The notes beneath the pieces were generated by a model. It made no database searches, was not told the origin of the DNA, and saw only the letters and a program-made list of their open reading frames with translations. From Romboutsia sp. CE17 (GTDB taxonomy: Bacteria; Bacillota; Clostridia; Peptostreptococcales; Peptostreptococcaceae), in assembly GCF_012317385.1 (NCBI RefSeq), contig NZ_CP051144.1, forward strand, positions 1,860,001 to 1,924,000: a stretch of DNA of 64,000 bases, given 5' to 3'. Shown here piece by piece: positions 55,570 to 64,000 of the stretch. The first letter of the stretch is position 1, and each line of letters opens with the position of its first letter. The position numbers and the translations under genes were made by a program.

Positions 55570-55798
55570 AATCCAAATTTTTATATGGTTTTTTGTGAGT
55601 ATTTTTATACTTTTTTATATAGAATCTTCTTTTTTCTATGTTTTATATATTTTTAAACTTTTACCATATCTAAATTTCCTGGGGAATTTCATTTTATATT
55701 GTAAAACTATATTTTCTATTTCAAATAACTCATATTATTTCTCAAGATATTTTATACATACTTAAATTATATCTAATTTTTAACTCTCTAAAATTTAC

Positions 55799-56767
55799 TT
55801 AATATCTTATACCACTCCAATAAATATTTTCACTTACCTTAACCATATCACTAAGTTCTACACCTTCCAATGCCCATTTCTTAAACTCCATAAATCCAGT
55901 CCTATCAACTATGTATCCAATATGTTCTTTACCACCTGGTGCATTTAAATCTATATATTTATTTACATATTTATAAGTGTTCATAATTATCTTAATTATA
56001 GATTCTTCATCAACCCAAATAAGAAAATCTTCTGCTAGTCTTGGATTTTTCTTTCCAGTTCTACCCATTATAGCTAATCTATAATATTTCTTTGAATCTC
56101 TAGTCCAAGCACTAGTTGGACAGTTTAAAGTACATTCTCCACATCCGATACATTTATCATGATCTCTAACAATCTTATAATTTTCCATTTTTAAAGCACC
56201 AGTAGATAGTTTTTGACATTTTTTAACACATGCGCCACATGAAACACACCTTTCTTTTTCATAAATAGGCAAAGTCATACCTATTATTCCAAAGTCATGA
56301 GTTCTAGCTTTTATACAATCATTTGGACATCCTGTTAATGCTATCTTAAAGTGAAGATTATTTGGAAATACAGCTTTTTCTATCTTTTTTGCAAATTCAG
56401 TTGTATTATATTGAGCCTTTGGACAGACTTTATTTCCTATACATGCACATATATTTCTAGTTCCTGCAGCAGGATATCCTTTATTCTCTTCTTTCTGATT
56501 TATATCCATTTTTTCTATTACTGGTTGAATTAATTTATTAACTTCACTCATATCTTCCATGCTTATTCCAAGAATTTCAAATCCTTGTCTTGTAGTTATA
56601 TGAATCTGACCATTTCCATATTTATTAGATATCTTAGATACTATTATCAAACTTTCTGGATCAATACATCCACCTGGTATCCTAACTCTAAGAGATGTCT
56701 CATATTTATTTTTAGTAATCCTATAAGCATTTTTAATTAATGTTTTAGTATTTATATCTCTTATCAT
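55799..56767 (-). CDS. asrC: Anaerobic sulfite reductase subunit C (siroheme/4Fe-4S)
   Basis: 322 residues. Nitrite/sulfite reductase ferredoxin-like half (RVRIPGGCIDPESLIIVSKI, HITTRQGFEI), siroheme-FeS Cys cluster (NICACIGNKVCPKAQ and ALTGCPNDCIKA), then a two-cluster ferredoxin insertion (CVSCGACVKKCQ and CIGCGECTLNCPTSAW). It reduces sulfite to sulfide. Last gene of asrABC. Confidence 0.95.
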   Translation of the reverse strand: MIRDINTKTLIKNAYRITKNKYETSLRVRIPGGCIDPESLIIVSKISNKYGNGQIHITTRQGFEILGISMEDMSEVNKLIQPVIEKMDINQKEENKGYPAAGTRNICACIGNKVCPKAQYNTTEFAKKIEKAVFPNNLHFKIALTGCPNDCIKARTHDFGIIGMTLPIYEKERCVSCGACVKKCQKLSTGALKMENYKIVRDHDKCIGCGECTLNCPTSAWTRDSKKYYRLAIMGRTGKKNPRLAEDFLIWVDEESIIKIIMNTYKYVNKYIDLNAPGGKEHIGYIVDRTGFMEFKKWALEGVELSDMVKVSENIYWSGIRY

Positions 56768-56778
56768 ATTTTTACCTC

Positions 56779-57570
56779 CTAATCTACAAGATTCTTAGCA
56801 TAAGAATAATCAAATACAGGTCCATCTATACAAATATAAGTGTCATCCATTTTACAATGTCCACATTTACCTATCCCACAACACATTTTTCTTTCATACG
56901 AAACCCATATATTATGCTCTGCTAAATCTCTTTTTAAAAATTCAGCAACAGTAAATTTCATCATCATAGGAGGTCCCACCACTACTGCTGATGTATTGTT
57001 TATATCATCTATATTTAATTTTGGTATATATTTTGTTACTAATCCCACATTTCCATTATAATCTTTATCAGCTTTATCTACTGTTATAATTATATCTAAT
57101 TTTTCACTCCATTTTTTAATATCTTCCTTAAATAAAATGTCATCATTAGACTTAAAACCAGCAATTAATTTAAAGCTTTTACATTTATCTAAGTTATGAT
57201 AAAAATATTCAACTATCCCTCTTACTGGTGCTAAACCACTTCCTCCAGCTACAACAATTATCTCTCTACCTTCATATAAATTAACATTAAATCCATTTCC
57301 ATAAGGTCCTCTTATAAAAAGATTATCCCCTATTTTATAATTAAATAATTCACTAGTTACTTTCCCTACGTTCCTTATAGTAAAATCTATATAATCTTCA
57401 CCATATCCTGATACAGATATTGGACTTTCCCCATACTTAGGTATAGATATTTCATAAAATTTACCTGGAAGTACATTTTGTGTATTGCATTTTACTCTGA
57501 AAGTCCATTCAATATCTGTATGCTTAGTTATATTTATTATCTTTGAAGATACTGGTATATATGGGTTCAT
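56779..57570 (-). CDS. asrB: Anaerobic sulfite reductase subunit B (FAD/NAD-binding)
   Basis: 263 residues of ferredoxin-NADP reductase fold: ISVSGYGEDYIDFTIRNVGK (FAD), IRGPYGNGFNV, VVAGGSGLAPVRGIVEYF (NAD) and a [2Fe-2S] tail CCGIGKCGHC..C. It passes electrons from NAD(P)H to AsrA/AsrC. Its ATG directly follows the asrA stop. Confidence 0.95.
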   Translation of the reverse strand: MNPYIPVSSKIINITKHTDIEWTFRVKCNTQNVLPGKFYEISIPKYGESPISVSGYGEDYIDFTIRNVGKVTSELFNYKIGDNLFIRGPYGNGFNVNLYEGREIIVVAGGSGLAPVRGIVEYFYHNLDKCKSFKLIAGFKSNDDILFKEDIKKWSEKLDIIITVDKADKDYNGNVGLVTKYIPKLNIDDINNTSAVVVGPPMMMKFTVAEFLKRDLAEHNIWVSYERKMCCGIGKCGHCKMDDTYICIDGPVFDYSYAKNLVD

Positions 57571-58581
57571 TTACTCTAACTCTCCTTTATCACATACTAA
57601 TTTATTTACCTTATCGATACATTCTGAGAATGATATGTATTGAGGGCATGCATCGTCACATCTACCACATCCTACACACATATGGTATCCAAATCTTTTA
57701 TTGAAATCATATATCTTATGCATAACCTTAAATCTCATTCTTTCACCTTGATTTTTCCTAAAAGAGTGATTGCCTGCCATGTCTGTATATCCATCTATTT
57801 GACAAGAGGCCCATACTCTTCTTCTTTCTCCTACATTCTCATTTTCTTTATAGTAAATATCTTGCATTGTAAAACATGAGCAAGTTGGACAAACAAAGTT
57901 ACATCTTCCACATCCTATACATCTACTATTGTACTCTTCCCACATCGTATTATTAGCTATTGATATTGGTTCTATATCATCTGGTATTTTTACAGATATT
58001 GTATTTTTTTTAACAAAACTAACTTCAAAATCTACACTTTCACCTTTAAATACATTTAATTCATCATCCTTTATGTCTAAATAAATTTCATCATCTCGAA
58101 AATCTATAGCCATTGAATAATCATCACATTTATTTGAATTCATACTAACACAAAAACAATTTCTAAAACTTTCTTTACATCCAATAAGTACAAATTTCAC
58201 TTTCTCTCTCAATCGTTTATAATAGTAATCTTTTTCAGCTCCATTATTTAAATATATTTCATCTAGTCTTTTTATACCATTTAAGTCACATGCTCTCAAG
58301 AAAACTAGTAATTTTATATTCTCTATATCACTTTCTTTATATTCTTTTTCTGTAAAATAAAATAGAACTTGATTTATAGGAAATATAACTTCTTTAACCG
58401 AAAAACTAGATTTTTTATTAAGTTCTATTTCTTCAAAGCTACTTATTTCTTCATATTTTGTTAAGTCTGTATCTGAGTAAATTCCTTTAAAAGGAGTTGT
58501 AACAGGAGCTAAAATTTTATACTCAGATTTTAAAGACTTAAGACCTTTATTAAAGCTTGATTTATCTAATCTTATCTTCAT
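57571..58581 (-). CDS. asrA: Anaerobic sulfite reductase subunit A (4Fe-4S)
   Basis: 336 residues. C-terminal half has two 4Fe-4S motifs, CIGCGRCNFVCPTCSCF and CVGCGRCDDACPQYISF, and the middle WASCQIDGYTDMAGNHSFRK is typical for AsrA/HdrA-linked subunits. First gene of the operon; 59 bases upstream of its ATG lies the palindrome TGTGATAATTATCACA. Confidence 0.95.
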   Translation of the reverse strand: MKIRLDKSSFNKGLKSLKSEYKILAPVTTPFKGIYSDTDLTKYEEISSFEEIELNKKSSFSVKEVIFPINQVLFYFTEKEYKESDIENIKLLVFLRACDLNGIKRLDEIYLNNGAEKDYYYKRLREKVKFVLIGCKESFRNCFCVSMNSNKCDDYSMAIDFRDDEIYLDIKDDELNVFKGESVDFEVSFVKKNTISVKIPDDIEPISIANNTMWEEYNSRCIGCGRCNFVCPTCSCFTMQDIYYKENENVGERRRVWASCQIDGYTDMAGNHSFRKNQGERMRFKVMHKIYDFNKRFGYHMCVGCGRCDDACPQYISFSECIDKVNKLVCDKGELE

Positions 58582-58639
58582 CTAAATTCCCCCCTATACT
58601 TTGTTAAATAAATATTAACACTCTGATTAATTATAAGTC

Positions 58640-58655
58640 TGTGATAATTATCACA
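58640..58655. promoter_or_regulatory. Crp/Fnr-type palindromic operator before asrA
   Basis: TGTGATAATTATCACA is a perfect palindrome of the TGTGA-N6-TCACA form bound by Crp/Fnr-family dimers. It lies between asrA (start 58581) and the adjacent Crp/Fnr gene (58748-59413), so that regulator is the likely ligand. Confidence 0.75.
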
Positions 58656-58686
58656 ACTAAGTATTCTTTAATAAAAACAATTATAC

Positions 58687-58740
58687 AAAAAAACCTTAAA
58701 ACAAAGATTTAATAAAGTTTAAATCCTTTATCTTAAGGTT
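58687..58740 (-). terminator. Terminator of the Crp/Fnr regulator gene
   Basis: AACCTTAA..AAAGGATTT pairs with AAATCTTT..TTAAGGTT and runs into TTTTTTG on the minus strand, between the regulator and asrA, so asrABC needs its own promoter. Confidence 0.8.
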
Positions 58741-58747
58741 ATAACAT

Positions 58748-59413
58748 TTACATGCCTTTAAAATATTTCGAAAGACCTTCCATCCTAATATATACTTTTT
58801 TTCCTTCTAGTTTAACTAAATCTTCATCTTGAAGTATTTTCATAGCTCTGGATAACGTTTCCCTTTTACACCCTAACATCTCCGCTATATAAGTTATAGT
58901 CAAATTTACATTTAAAAAAGTCCATTGTCCTTTTTTAACTCCAAATTCTTTCCCCATTCTATATAGTTTAGCAGCTAACTTCTTATCTATTCTTATAGAT
59001 ATAGAATTTTTAACTTGTCTATATAATCTACGATTTCTATTTTGAATATGAACTAAAATATTTTTTGTTAGTCTAAGGTCATCTTCCATAACTTTAATAA
59101 AATCCTCTGCATTACATTCAAGTATGATAGATTTTTCAAAAGCCTCACATCCTATAGAAGATGTTTTTATACCATCAATTAAAAGCTCATTTATCATTTC
59201 ACCTTTGTTTAGTATAAATATTATTTTACGCTCTCCACTTTCACTCATTTTAAATACAGATATTTTTCCATCTTTTAAAAAAAATAATTTTTCTAAATTA
59301 TCTCTTTCATTAAATAAGATTTCATTTTTATTTAAGATTTTTGAATTTAATAATTTTCTGATTTTAATTTTACTTTCTTCTTTTATTCCATCAAAAACTT
59401 GAATATTATCCAT
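58748..59413 (-). CDS. Crp/Fnr-family transcription regulator
   Basis: 221 residues: a cyclic-nucleotide-like sensor domain (LFFLKDGKISVFKMSESGER, then LNKGEMINELL) and a C-terminal winged helix (LTITYIAEMLGCKRETLSRA, then MKILQDEDLVKLEGKKV). There is no N-terminal Cys cluster of the oxygen-sensing Fnr kind. It sits directly upstream of asrABC on the same strand and probably controls it through 58640-58655, sensing sulfite or redox state. Confidence 0.9.
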   Translation of the reverse strand: MDNIQVFDGIKEESKIKIRKLLNSKILNKNEILFNERDNLEKLFFLKDGKISVFKMSESGERKIIFILNKGEMINELLIDGIKTSSIGCEAFEKSIILECNAEDFIKVMEDDLRLTKNILVHIQNRNRRLYRQVKNSISIRIDKKLAAKLYRMGKEFGVKKGQWTFLNVNLTITYIAEMLGCKRETLSRAMKILQDEDLVKLEGKKVYIRMEGLSKYFKGM

Positions 59414-59706
59414 ATCTCCTCCAATTTTTATTTTGTACTATAGATAATATTTCAGACTATCTACTTATATAGCTCTCTATTTCAATTATCATATCCATCT
59501 TCAAGACTTCCGAATCAATTTAAATATTTTTAAAATTGAGGCCTTTAAAGTTATTTTTATCTATAATTACATTTCCATTATTAAATTAAAAAGTTATATC
59601 AATTTCTTTATAAAAACAATTTTTATAATTTTTTTATATTAAGAATATTATACCATTAGTTTAATAAATATTGAAATTTAAGCATACAATTATCTATTAT
59701 TAATAT
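59414..59706. other. AT-rich gap between regulators
   Basis: No ORF with a ribosome site. On the minus strand it should contain the Crp/Fnr gene promoter. I see no further structure. Confidence 0.5.
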
Positions 59707-59749
59707 AAAAAAGAACTATGTAACATTTAATATTACATAGTTCTTTTTT
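59707..59749 (-). terminator. Terminator of the MarR gene
   Basis: AAAAAAGAACTATGTAA pairs perfectly with TTACATAGTTCTTTTTT; it overlaps the last bases of the gene on the minus strand. Confidence 0.9.
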
Positions 59750-60200
59750 ATATTTCCATATCAATCATTTTCTTAGTTATACTTTTAATGTTTTGTAATG
59801 ACTCAACCATAATTGTTCTATCTTCGCTACTTAATGCATTGAACTTCGACTCTATAATAGAGGATATAGTCTTCATTTCATTATTTATAACTGCCTCTCC
59901 ATACTCAGTTATTCCATAAAACGTATTTCTTCTATCTCTACTATCTTCTTTTCTATACACATAATTTTGATCTACTAACTTATTTAATAAAATACATAAA
60001 CTTGATGTTGATACATTAAGTTCCTTACTTAAATTTTTAAGTTCCATTTTTTTATACTTGTATATCTTTAGTAAAACAAAAAACTGTCTTTCCGTTAACG
60101 TTTTATTTTCTATATTCCTCTCTTTGTTTATATTCTTTATAAAATTATTAAATAGCTCTATATCATAAAGTATTAATTGAGCCAAATTTTTTTCATTCAT
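59748..60200 (-). CDS. MarR-family transcription regulator
   Basis: About 150 residues from MNEKNLAQLILYDIELFNNF at 60200, which has GTGGGGTGAGAAA; a GTG at 60248 with closer AGGAGAT is also possible. Winged helix: TERQFFVLLKIYKYKKMELK, NLSKELNVSTSSLCILLNKL and VYRKEDSRDRRNTFYGITEY. Effector unknown. Confidence 0.88.
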   Translation of the reverse strand: MNEKNLAQLILYDIELFNNFIKNINKERNIENKTLTERQFFVLLKIYKYKKMELKNLSKELNVSTSSLCILLNKLVDQNYVYRKEDSRDRRNTFYGITEYGEAVINNEMKTISSIIESKFNALSSEDRTIMVESLQNIKSITKKMIDMEI

Positions 60201-60342
60201 TTTCTCACCCCACGCCGCTATTAGTTGTTTATACTCCGTTAAATTCACATCTCCTATCTATTATACTCTAAAAGTTTTATTTTTTAAATTAAAATTATAG
60301 TAATTATATATTATTTAATTCTTAAATTAAGATTTTTATATT

Positions 60343-60777
60343 CTATTTTTTACACTTACTTTCTTTTTGTTTATTATTTTTTTCCTTATTCATTTTTTGA
60401 ATTTTTTCGATAACTTTAGGTGTAGCTGTCAATATATTATCTACTAAATTAATATTATCATCTAAACTCATTAATCTTGTTTCTCCATTCTCTACAACTA
60501 CGAATGCTACCGGTTGTACAGAAATTGCACCTGCACTACCACCTGCAAAATTAGTATCATTGCTCTTATTATTAATCTCTAAATCTTTTTTATTATCATA
60601 TCCTTTAGAGTATTCTCCACCACCTATTCCAAATCCTATGGTTACTTTTGAAATAGGTACAACTACAGTATTATCAGTCTTTATTGGATCACCAATTATT
60701 GTATTAGCATCTATAGAACCCTTTATAGTTTCAAGAGTTGTTTCCATAAGACTTTGTATTGAACCTGTTGCTCTCAT
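60343..60777 (-). CDS. ytfJ: GerW/YtfJ-family sporulation protein
   Basis: About 144 residues from MRATGSIQSLMETTLETIKG at 60777; the ATG four codons earlier overlaps the ribosome site GGTGGTAATC. Conserved IGDPIKTDNTVVVPISKVTI and the Gly-rich FGIGGGEYSKGYD and FAGGSAGAISVQPVAFVVVE match YtfJ. It acts in spore formation/germination in Bacillus. It overlaps the DUF2953 gene. Confidence 0.92.
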   Translation of the reverse strand: MRATGSIQSLMETTLETIKGSIDANTIIGDPIKTDNTVVVPISKVTIGFGIGGGEYSKGYDNKKDLEINNKSNDTNFAGGSAGAISVQPVAFVVVENGETRLMSLDDNINLVDNILTATPKVIEKIQKMNKEKNNKQKESKCKK

Positions 60778-61357
60778 GATTACCACCATCCTTATTTTTT
60801 CTATTAATCTTTATAAGTGATATAGTTAATTTAAATAAATCACTTATTCTAGGGTTTATATGTATTCTTATATTTCCCTTTATATAATCTTCTATATAAT
60901 TAGGTCTTACATTTAAATACATTTTTTGAGGACTAATTATATTGCTTAAATTAGCATAAATGATATTTATGAATAAATATATAAAAGATGTAAAATATAT
61001 ATTTTTATTACCAAAACTTATATTTGAATAAAGTTCTTTTACCATTGTTTCTTTAGACAGTTTATAAATACTAAAAAATTCACGAAACAATAATTTTAGC
61101 TTTATTTTTTTTACATTCTCCTTTTCATTTTTTTTATTAATCTTCCTATTTTTATTTTTTTTATTTTTAGGAGGATAAATCTGCAATTTAATATTTAATA
61201 AATTAAAAAAGTATTTGATATTTAACTTTATAAAAAAATCACTATTATTTATATCTATTGTAAATATTATATTTATCCTTGATTTTAAAATTATTAATAA
61301 AGTTAATATTAATATAATTATAATAAGAGAAAAGTTGTATATAGCATTATATTTCAT
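60731..61357 (-). CDS. DUF2953 membrane-anchored protein
   Basis: 208 residues: one N-terminal membrane helix (FSLIIIILILTLLIILK), a very Lys/Asn-rich middle and a conserved C-terminal segment (INIIYANLSNIISPQKMYLN, then RPNYIEDYIKGNIRIHINPR). DUF2953 genes habitually precede ytfJ, as here. Role unknown, probably sporulation-linked by context. Confidence 0.85.
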   Translation of the reverse strand: MKYNAIYNFSLIIIILILTLLIILKSRINIIFTIDINNSDFFIKLNIKYFFNLLNIKLQIYPPKNKKNKNRKINKKNEKENVKKIKLKLLFREFFSIYKLSKETMVKELYSNISFGNKNIYFTSFIYLFINIIYANLSNIISPQKMYLNVRPNYIEDYIKGNIRIHINPRISDLFKLTISLIKINRKNKDGGNHESNRFNTKSYGNNS

Positions 61358-61564
61358 GTTACTATTATTTTCTAAAAGATAATTATCTATACTTTTTCTA
61401 TAAATTTATAATATAAAATTTAATCTATTATTTTTAATATAATAAGTAAATCATTCAAATAATAAATTCTCTTAGTTATACTAATTCTATATCGTTACTC
61501 GAGATTAATTATTTATGTTTGTAATTTCTATATACAAAACAAGTATTCTATAATCTACTACTAT

Positions 61565-61606
61565 AAAAAATGTCCATAAGATTCTAAGTCTTATGGACAT
61601 TTTTTA
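61565..61606 (-). terminator. Terminator after scpB
   Basis: AAAAAATGTCCATAAGA/TCTTATGGACATTTTTT, perfect 17-bp stem; directly beyond the scpB stop. Confidence 0.9.
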
Positions 61607-62152
61607 TTAGTTTATATTTTGTATATCTTCATTTTCATAATTCTCTATAGGAGGTAAGTCTTCCAGTCTTTCTATATTTATTAATTTTAAAAATTCATCT
61701 GTGGTTTTATATATTATAGGCTTACCTATTTTATTTAATCTTCCAGCTTCTCTAATAAGGTCATTTTCTAAAAGAGTCTGAATAACCTTATCACACTTAA
61801 CGCCTCTTATATCCTCTATTTCAACCTTAGTTATCGGTTGCTTATACGCTATAATAGTCAAGGTTTCTAATGTAGCTTGACTTAAAGTTTTCTTTTTTTT
61901 CGGTTCAAGGACTTTTTTAATATAGTCTGCATATTTTTTATTAGTACACATTTGGTACTTATTTTCTAATTTTATTATTTGAATACCTCTATTATTTTCC
62001 TTATATTCTTCTCTTAAAGAATGTAACATATATTCAATTTCTTTTGGAGAAAGTTCTTCATTTATTATCGAATTTAGTTCTTTTATACTTATAGGCTCTC
62101 CATATGCAAACATTACTGATTCTATAATATGCTTAATATCCTCACGTTTCAT
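61607..62152 (-). CDS. scpB: Segregation and condensation protein B
   Basis: 181 residues; the winged-helix pair of ScpB, MKREDIKHIIESVMFAYGEP, LSQATLETLTIIAYKQPITK, VEIEDIRGVKCDKVIQTLLE and GRLNKIGKPIIYKTTDEFLK. With ScpA it binds SMC for chromosome segregation. It begins four bases after scpA. Confidence 0.96.
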   Translation of the reverse strand: MKREDIKHIIESVMFAYGEPISIKELNSIINEELSPKEIEYMLHSLREEYKENNRGIQIIKLENKYQMCTNKKYADYIKKVLEPKKKKTLSQATLETLTIIAYKQPITKVEIEDIRGVKCDKVIQTLLENDLIREAGRLNKIGKPIIYKTTDEFLKLINIERLEDLPPIENYENEDIQNIN

Positions 62153-62156
62153 TTTA

Positions 62157-62879
62157 TCACTCCGAACATTTCTTTATTAATATATCATCAAAGAATATAT
62201 CTTGTTCAACTATTATTTCTTTTGACTTTATTAATTCTAGTATGGATAAGAACGTAGCTATTACTTCGTTTTTATCGCAATTTTTTATTATATTAGTAAA
62301 GTGAATTTTTTCTTTAGATTTTATAATATCTCTTATATATACCATTTTTTCCTCTACTGAAACAATTCTGCCTTTTACAATCTTATTTAATTTTTCATCT
62401 TTAGTAGTATCATCTTCACTTGTATTTACTCTTAAAATTCGTGGTAGAATCATCTTTATAGCTTCAATTGATATATCTTCTAAATCTATTTTTTCATCAA
62501 TTATTATTTCTTCTTTTTTTCTATAGAATACTTCACTTAAATCAGTTACATTACTTTTTATATCTTGTGCAGCTAGCTTATACTTTTTATATTCTTCTAA
62601 CTTCTCCATAAGTTCTAATCTTGGATCTTCCTCTTCTTCATTATCCTTTTGCTTATACAGAAGGTATTTAGATTTTATTTGAAGAAGTTTCGATGCCATT
62701 GTTATAAACTCACTAGTTATTTCTAAATCCATTTTATCAAGCATTTCTAGATAGCTCAAATATTGTTTAGTTATCTCTGTAATAGATATATCTTTTATAT
62801 CTATCTTTTGCTTTGATATCATGTCATATAATAAGTCTAAAGGACCATCATATACCTGTAAATGTATGTTATATTTCAT
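62157..62879 (-). CDS. scpA: Segregation and condensation protein A
   Basis: 240 residues: YDGPLDLLYDMISKQKIDIK, DISITEITKQYLSYLEMLDK, MASKLLQIKSKYLL and the C-terminal winged helix with VIATFLSILELIKSKEIIVE. The kleisin of the SMC complex. Confidence 0.96.
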   Translation of the reverse strand: MKYNIHLQVYDGPLDLLYDMISKQKIDIKDISITEITKQYLSYLEMLDKMDLEITSEFITMASKLLQIKSKYLLYKQKDNEEEEDPRLELMEKLEEYKKYKLAAQDIKSNVTDLSEVFYRKKEEIIIDEKIDLEDISIEAIKMILPRILRVNTSEDDTTKDEKLNKIVKGRIVSVEEKMVYIRDIIKSKEKIHFTNIIKNCDKNEVIATFLSILELIKSKEIIVEQDIFFDDILIKKCSE

Positions 62880-62906
62880 TAAGTTACCTCTTTAAATTCT
62901 AATTAC

Positions 62907-63497
62907 TTATAAAAATACCCCTACTATACTTACAATGGCTGTATATATCGGACTATAGATTATAGTATATACTCCTGTAAATATTGCAAGTAGTAATATT
63001 ATCTGACCATAACTTTCATACTTATAAACAAACTCACTCCATTTTAAAGGTATAAAAGCTGATACAACTCCCCATCCATCAAGCGGTGGTATTGGAATTA
63101 AATTAAATGCTGCAAAAGCAATATTGTAAGCTGCCGTAGTTGAAGCTATTGTGTATATAGCATACATATGAGAATTCTTAGCTATAATTAAAGCTATTAT
63201 TGCTGTAATTATATTCCCTATAGCTCCAGATAAAGATACTATTACATTTCCCCACTTGTAATTTTTAAAATTATTTGGATTAACAGGTACTGGTTTAGCC
63301 CAACCTATATGGAAAATTAATAAAGTTATTAGACCTATTGGATCAACATGTTTAGCTGGATTTAGAGTTAATCTACCATAGGCTTTAGCTGTATTATCTC
63401 CTAATAAGTAAGCTGAAAGTGCATGCCCAAACTCATGTACCGATAATGCAATAGCAATAGCTACTAAATTTACTAATATATCACTTAAAAGATTCAT
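62907..63497 (-). CDS. M50-family site-2 zinc metalloprotease (membrane)
   Basis: 196 residues, multi-pass. The zinc motif HEFGHALSAYLLGD (HExxH) is in the first helix and NLIPIPPLDGWGV gives the third ligand (N-x2-P-x2-P-LDG). Homologues (YwhC type) cluster with scpAB. It presumably cleaves proteins within the membrane; substrates unknown. Confidence 0.92.
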   Translation of the reverse strand: MNLLSDILVNLVAIAIALSVHEFGHALSAYLLGDNTAKAYGRLTLNPAKHVDPIGLITLLIFHIGWAKPVPVNPNNFKNYKWGNVIVSLSGAIGNIITAIIALIIAKNSHMYAIYTIASTTAAYNIAFAAFNLIPIPPLDGWGVVSAFIPLKWSEFVYKYESYGQIILLLAIFTGVYTIIYSPIYTAIVSIVGVFL

Positions 63498-63604
63498 ATA
63501 TTTTCTCTCCTATTATATATTTTTAGTACTACTATTATAACATGTATAAAGTTATAATCAAAATTTTTCTATAGTTACTTTTATCTATATCTCATCTATT
63601 AATT

Positions 63605-63655
63605 TACATGATAAAAGAGCAAGTTTTATATTAAACCTTGCTCTTTTATCATGTA
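63605..63655. terminator. Bidirectional terminator between the dac-like and M50 genes
   Basis: TACATGATAAAAGAGCAAG pairs perfectly with CTTGCTCTTTTATCATGTA; 13-nt loop. T-rich flank is weak, but the 19-bp stem is strong. Confidence 0.75.
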
Positions 63656-63663
63656 AGTTAACT

Positions 63664-64000
63664 TTATAACATATTATCTATTACTCTTTGTAACATTTTT
63701 AAATAGCTAGCTTTATTTATATCTTTATTATTGACTAATTCTACTTCTCCAATTTTATCTTTTCCCCTATAAACTTCTACAATACCTAGAACTGTACCTT
63801 TTTTAATAGGTAATTTAGATTCTTCATATACTTTTATTTTTTTAGTAAACTCTTTAGAGTCACCTTTTTTTATAAGAACTGATAAATCATCTTTTGCTAC
63901 TAAACTAATCTTTTCTTCTTCTGCTTTTTCCATAGTTAGAGTAGATATTTTATCATCTCTAGAGCATAATTTCACACTTTCATAATTTGCAAATCCATAA
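63664..64000 (-). CDS. D-alanyl-D-alanine carboxypeptidase, C-terminal end (5' outside window)
   Basis: The frame stays open to base 64000 (YGFANYESVKLCSRDD..), so only the last 110 or so residues are present. They match the PBP5_C beta domain of DacF/DacB-type enzymes (VAKDDLSVLIKKGDSKEFTK, then KIKVYEESKLPIKKGTVLGI). The catalytic SxxK domain lies outside. DacF and DacB are cell-wall/spore-cortex carboxypeptidases that neighbour scpAB in Bacillus. Confidence 0.85.
   Translation of the reverse strand, partial: YGFANYESVKLCSRDDKISTLTMEKAEEEKISLVAKDDLSVLIKKGDSKEFTKKIKVYEESKLPIKKGTVLGIVEVYRGKDKIGEVELVNNKDINKASYLKMLQRVIDNML

Noticed and set aside
1-64000. tRNA or rRNA genes, including a tRNA attachment site
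   Set aside because: I saw no tRNA-like cloverleaf with a TTCGA-type T-arm or rRNA-like sequence; the element uses a protein gene as its target instead.

Overview
The window is AT-rich, low-GC Firmicute DNA. An anaerobic sulfite reductase operon (asrABC), a GerW/YtfJ sporulation protein, an scpA-scpB-dac neighbourhood and a many-fold SH3b cell-wall glucosaminidase together point to a spore-forming member of the Clostridia, most likely of the Peptostreptococcaceae (Paraclostridium/Paeniclostridium type). The family assignment is inference from gene content; no 16S gene is present.

Layout. 1-15.3 kb is core information processing on the minus strand: polC, then rimP-nusA-rnpM-ylxQ-infB-rbfA-nrnA-truB-ribF, then rpsO, a DegV protein and pnp (cut by the window start). 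15.5-21.7 kb holds accessory chromosomal genes: an orphan zincin-like protein, the SH3b glucosaminidase with five near-identical 222-bp repeats, a sirtuin and an HdeD-like membrane protein. 52.7-64 kb is chromosome again: two flavin/FeS redox genes, a membrane protein, asrABC with a Crp/Fnr-type regulator and a perfect 16-bp operator-like palindrome, a MarR regulator, ytfJ, a DUF2953 protein, scpB, scpA, an M50 protease and the end of a dacF/dacB-like gene.

Between these lies an integrated element of about 30.5 kb (22160-52668). A large serine recombinase at its right end has inserted it into a FAD-dependent oxidoreductase gene. The 5' part of that gene is at 53665-52669 and the 3' part at 22159-21871. 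Joining the parts across a shared GCAT core restores one 429-codon open frame. The element has phage-like control and replication genes (repressor, Cro-like protein, ImmA, antirepressor, YqaJ, RecT, DnaD-like and DnaC-like proteins, a Mor-family activator, an amidase) but no terminase, portal, capsid or tail gene, so it looks like a satellite-type or decayed phage element carrying defence cargo. The cargo is a PLD-nuclease/SNF2 helicase with an Eco57I-like methyltransferase, a DUF3800 protein and two unknown proteins beside them, an EVE-HNH endonuclease, a Schlafen-type AlbA/ATPase protein, a frameshifted ardA antirestriction gene, and a cytosolic/membrane protein pair behind a 52-bp perfect palindrome.

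Three things stand out. (1) Two divergent copies of a roughly 0.83-kb, strongly structured, apparently noncoding RNA lie at 32290-33135 (minus) and 36798-37622 (plus); their terminal hairpin arms differ in sequence yet pair within each copy. (2) At the attachment site, circularisation would fuse the recombinase reading frame in frame to a double-HTH protein at the other end of the element. (3) The defence operon and its unknown accessory genes.
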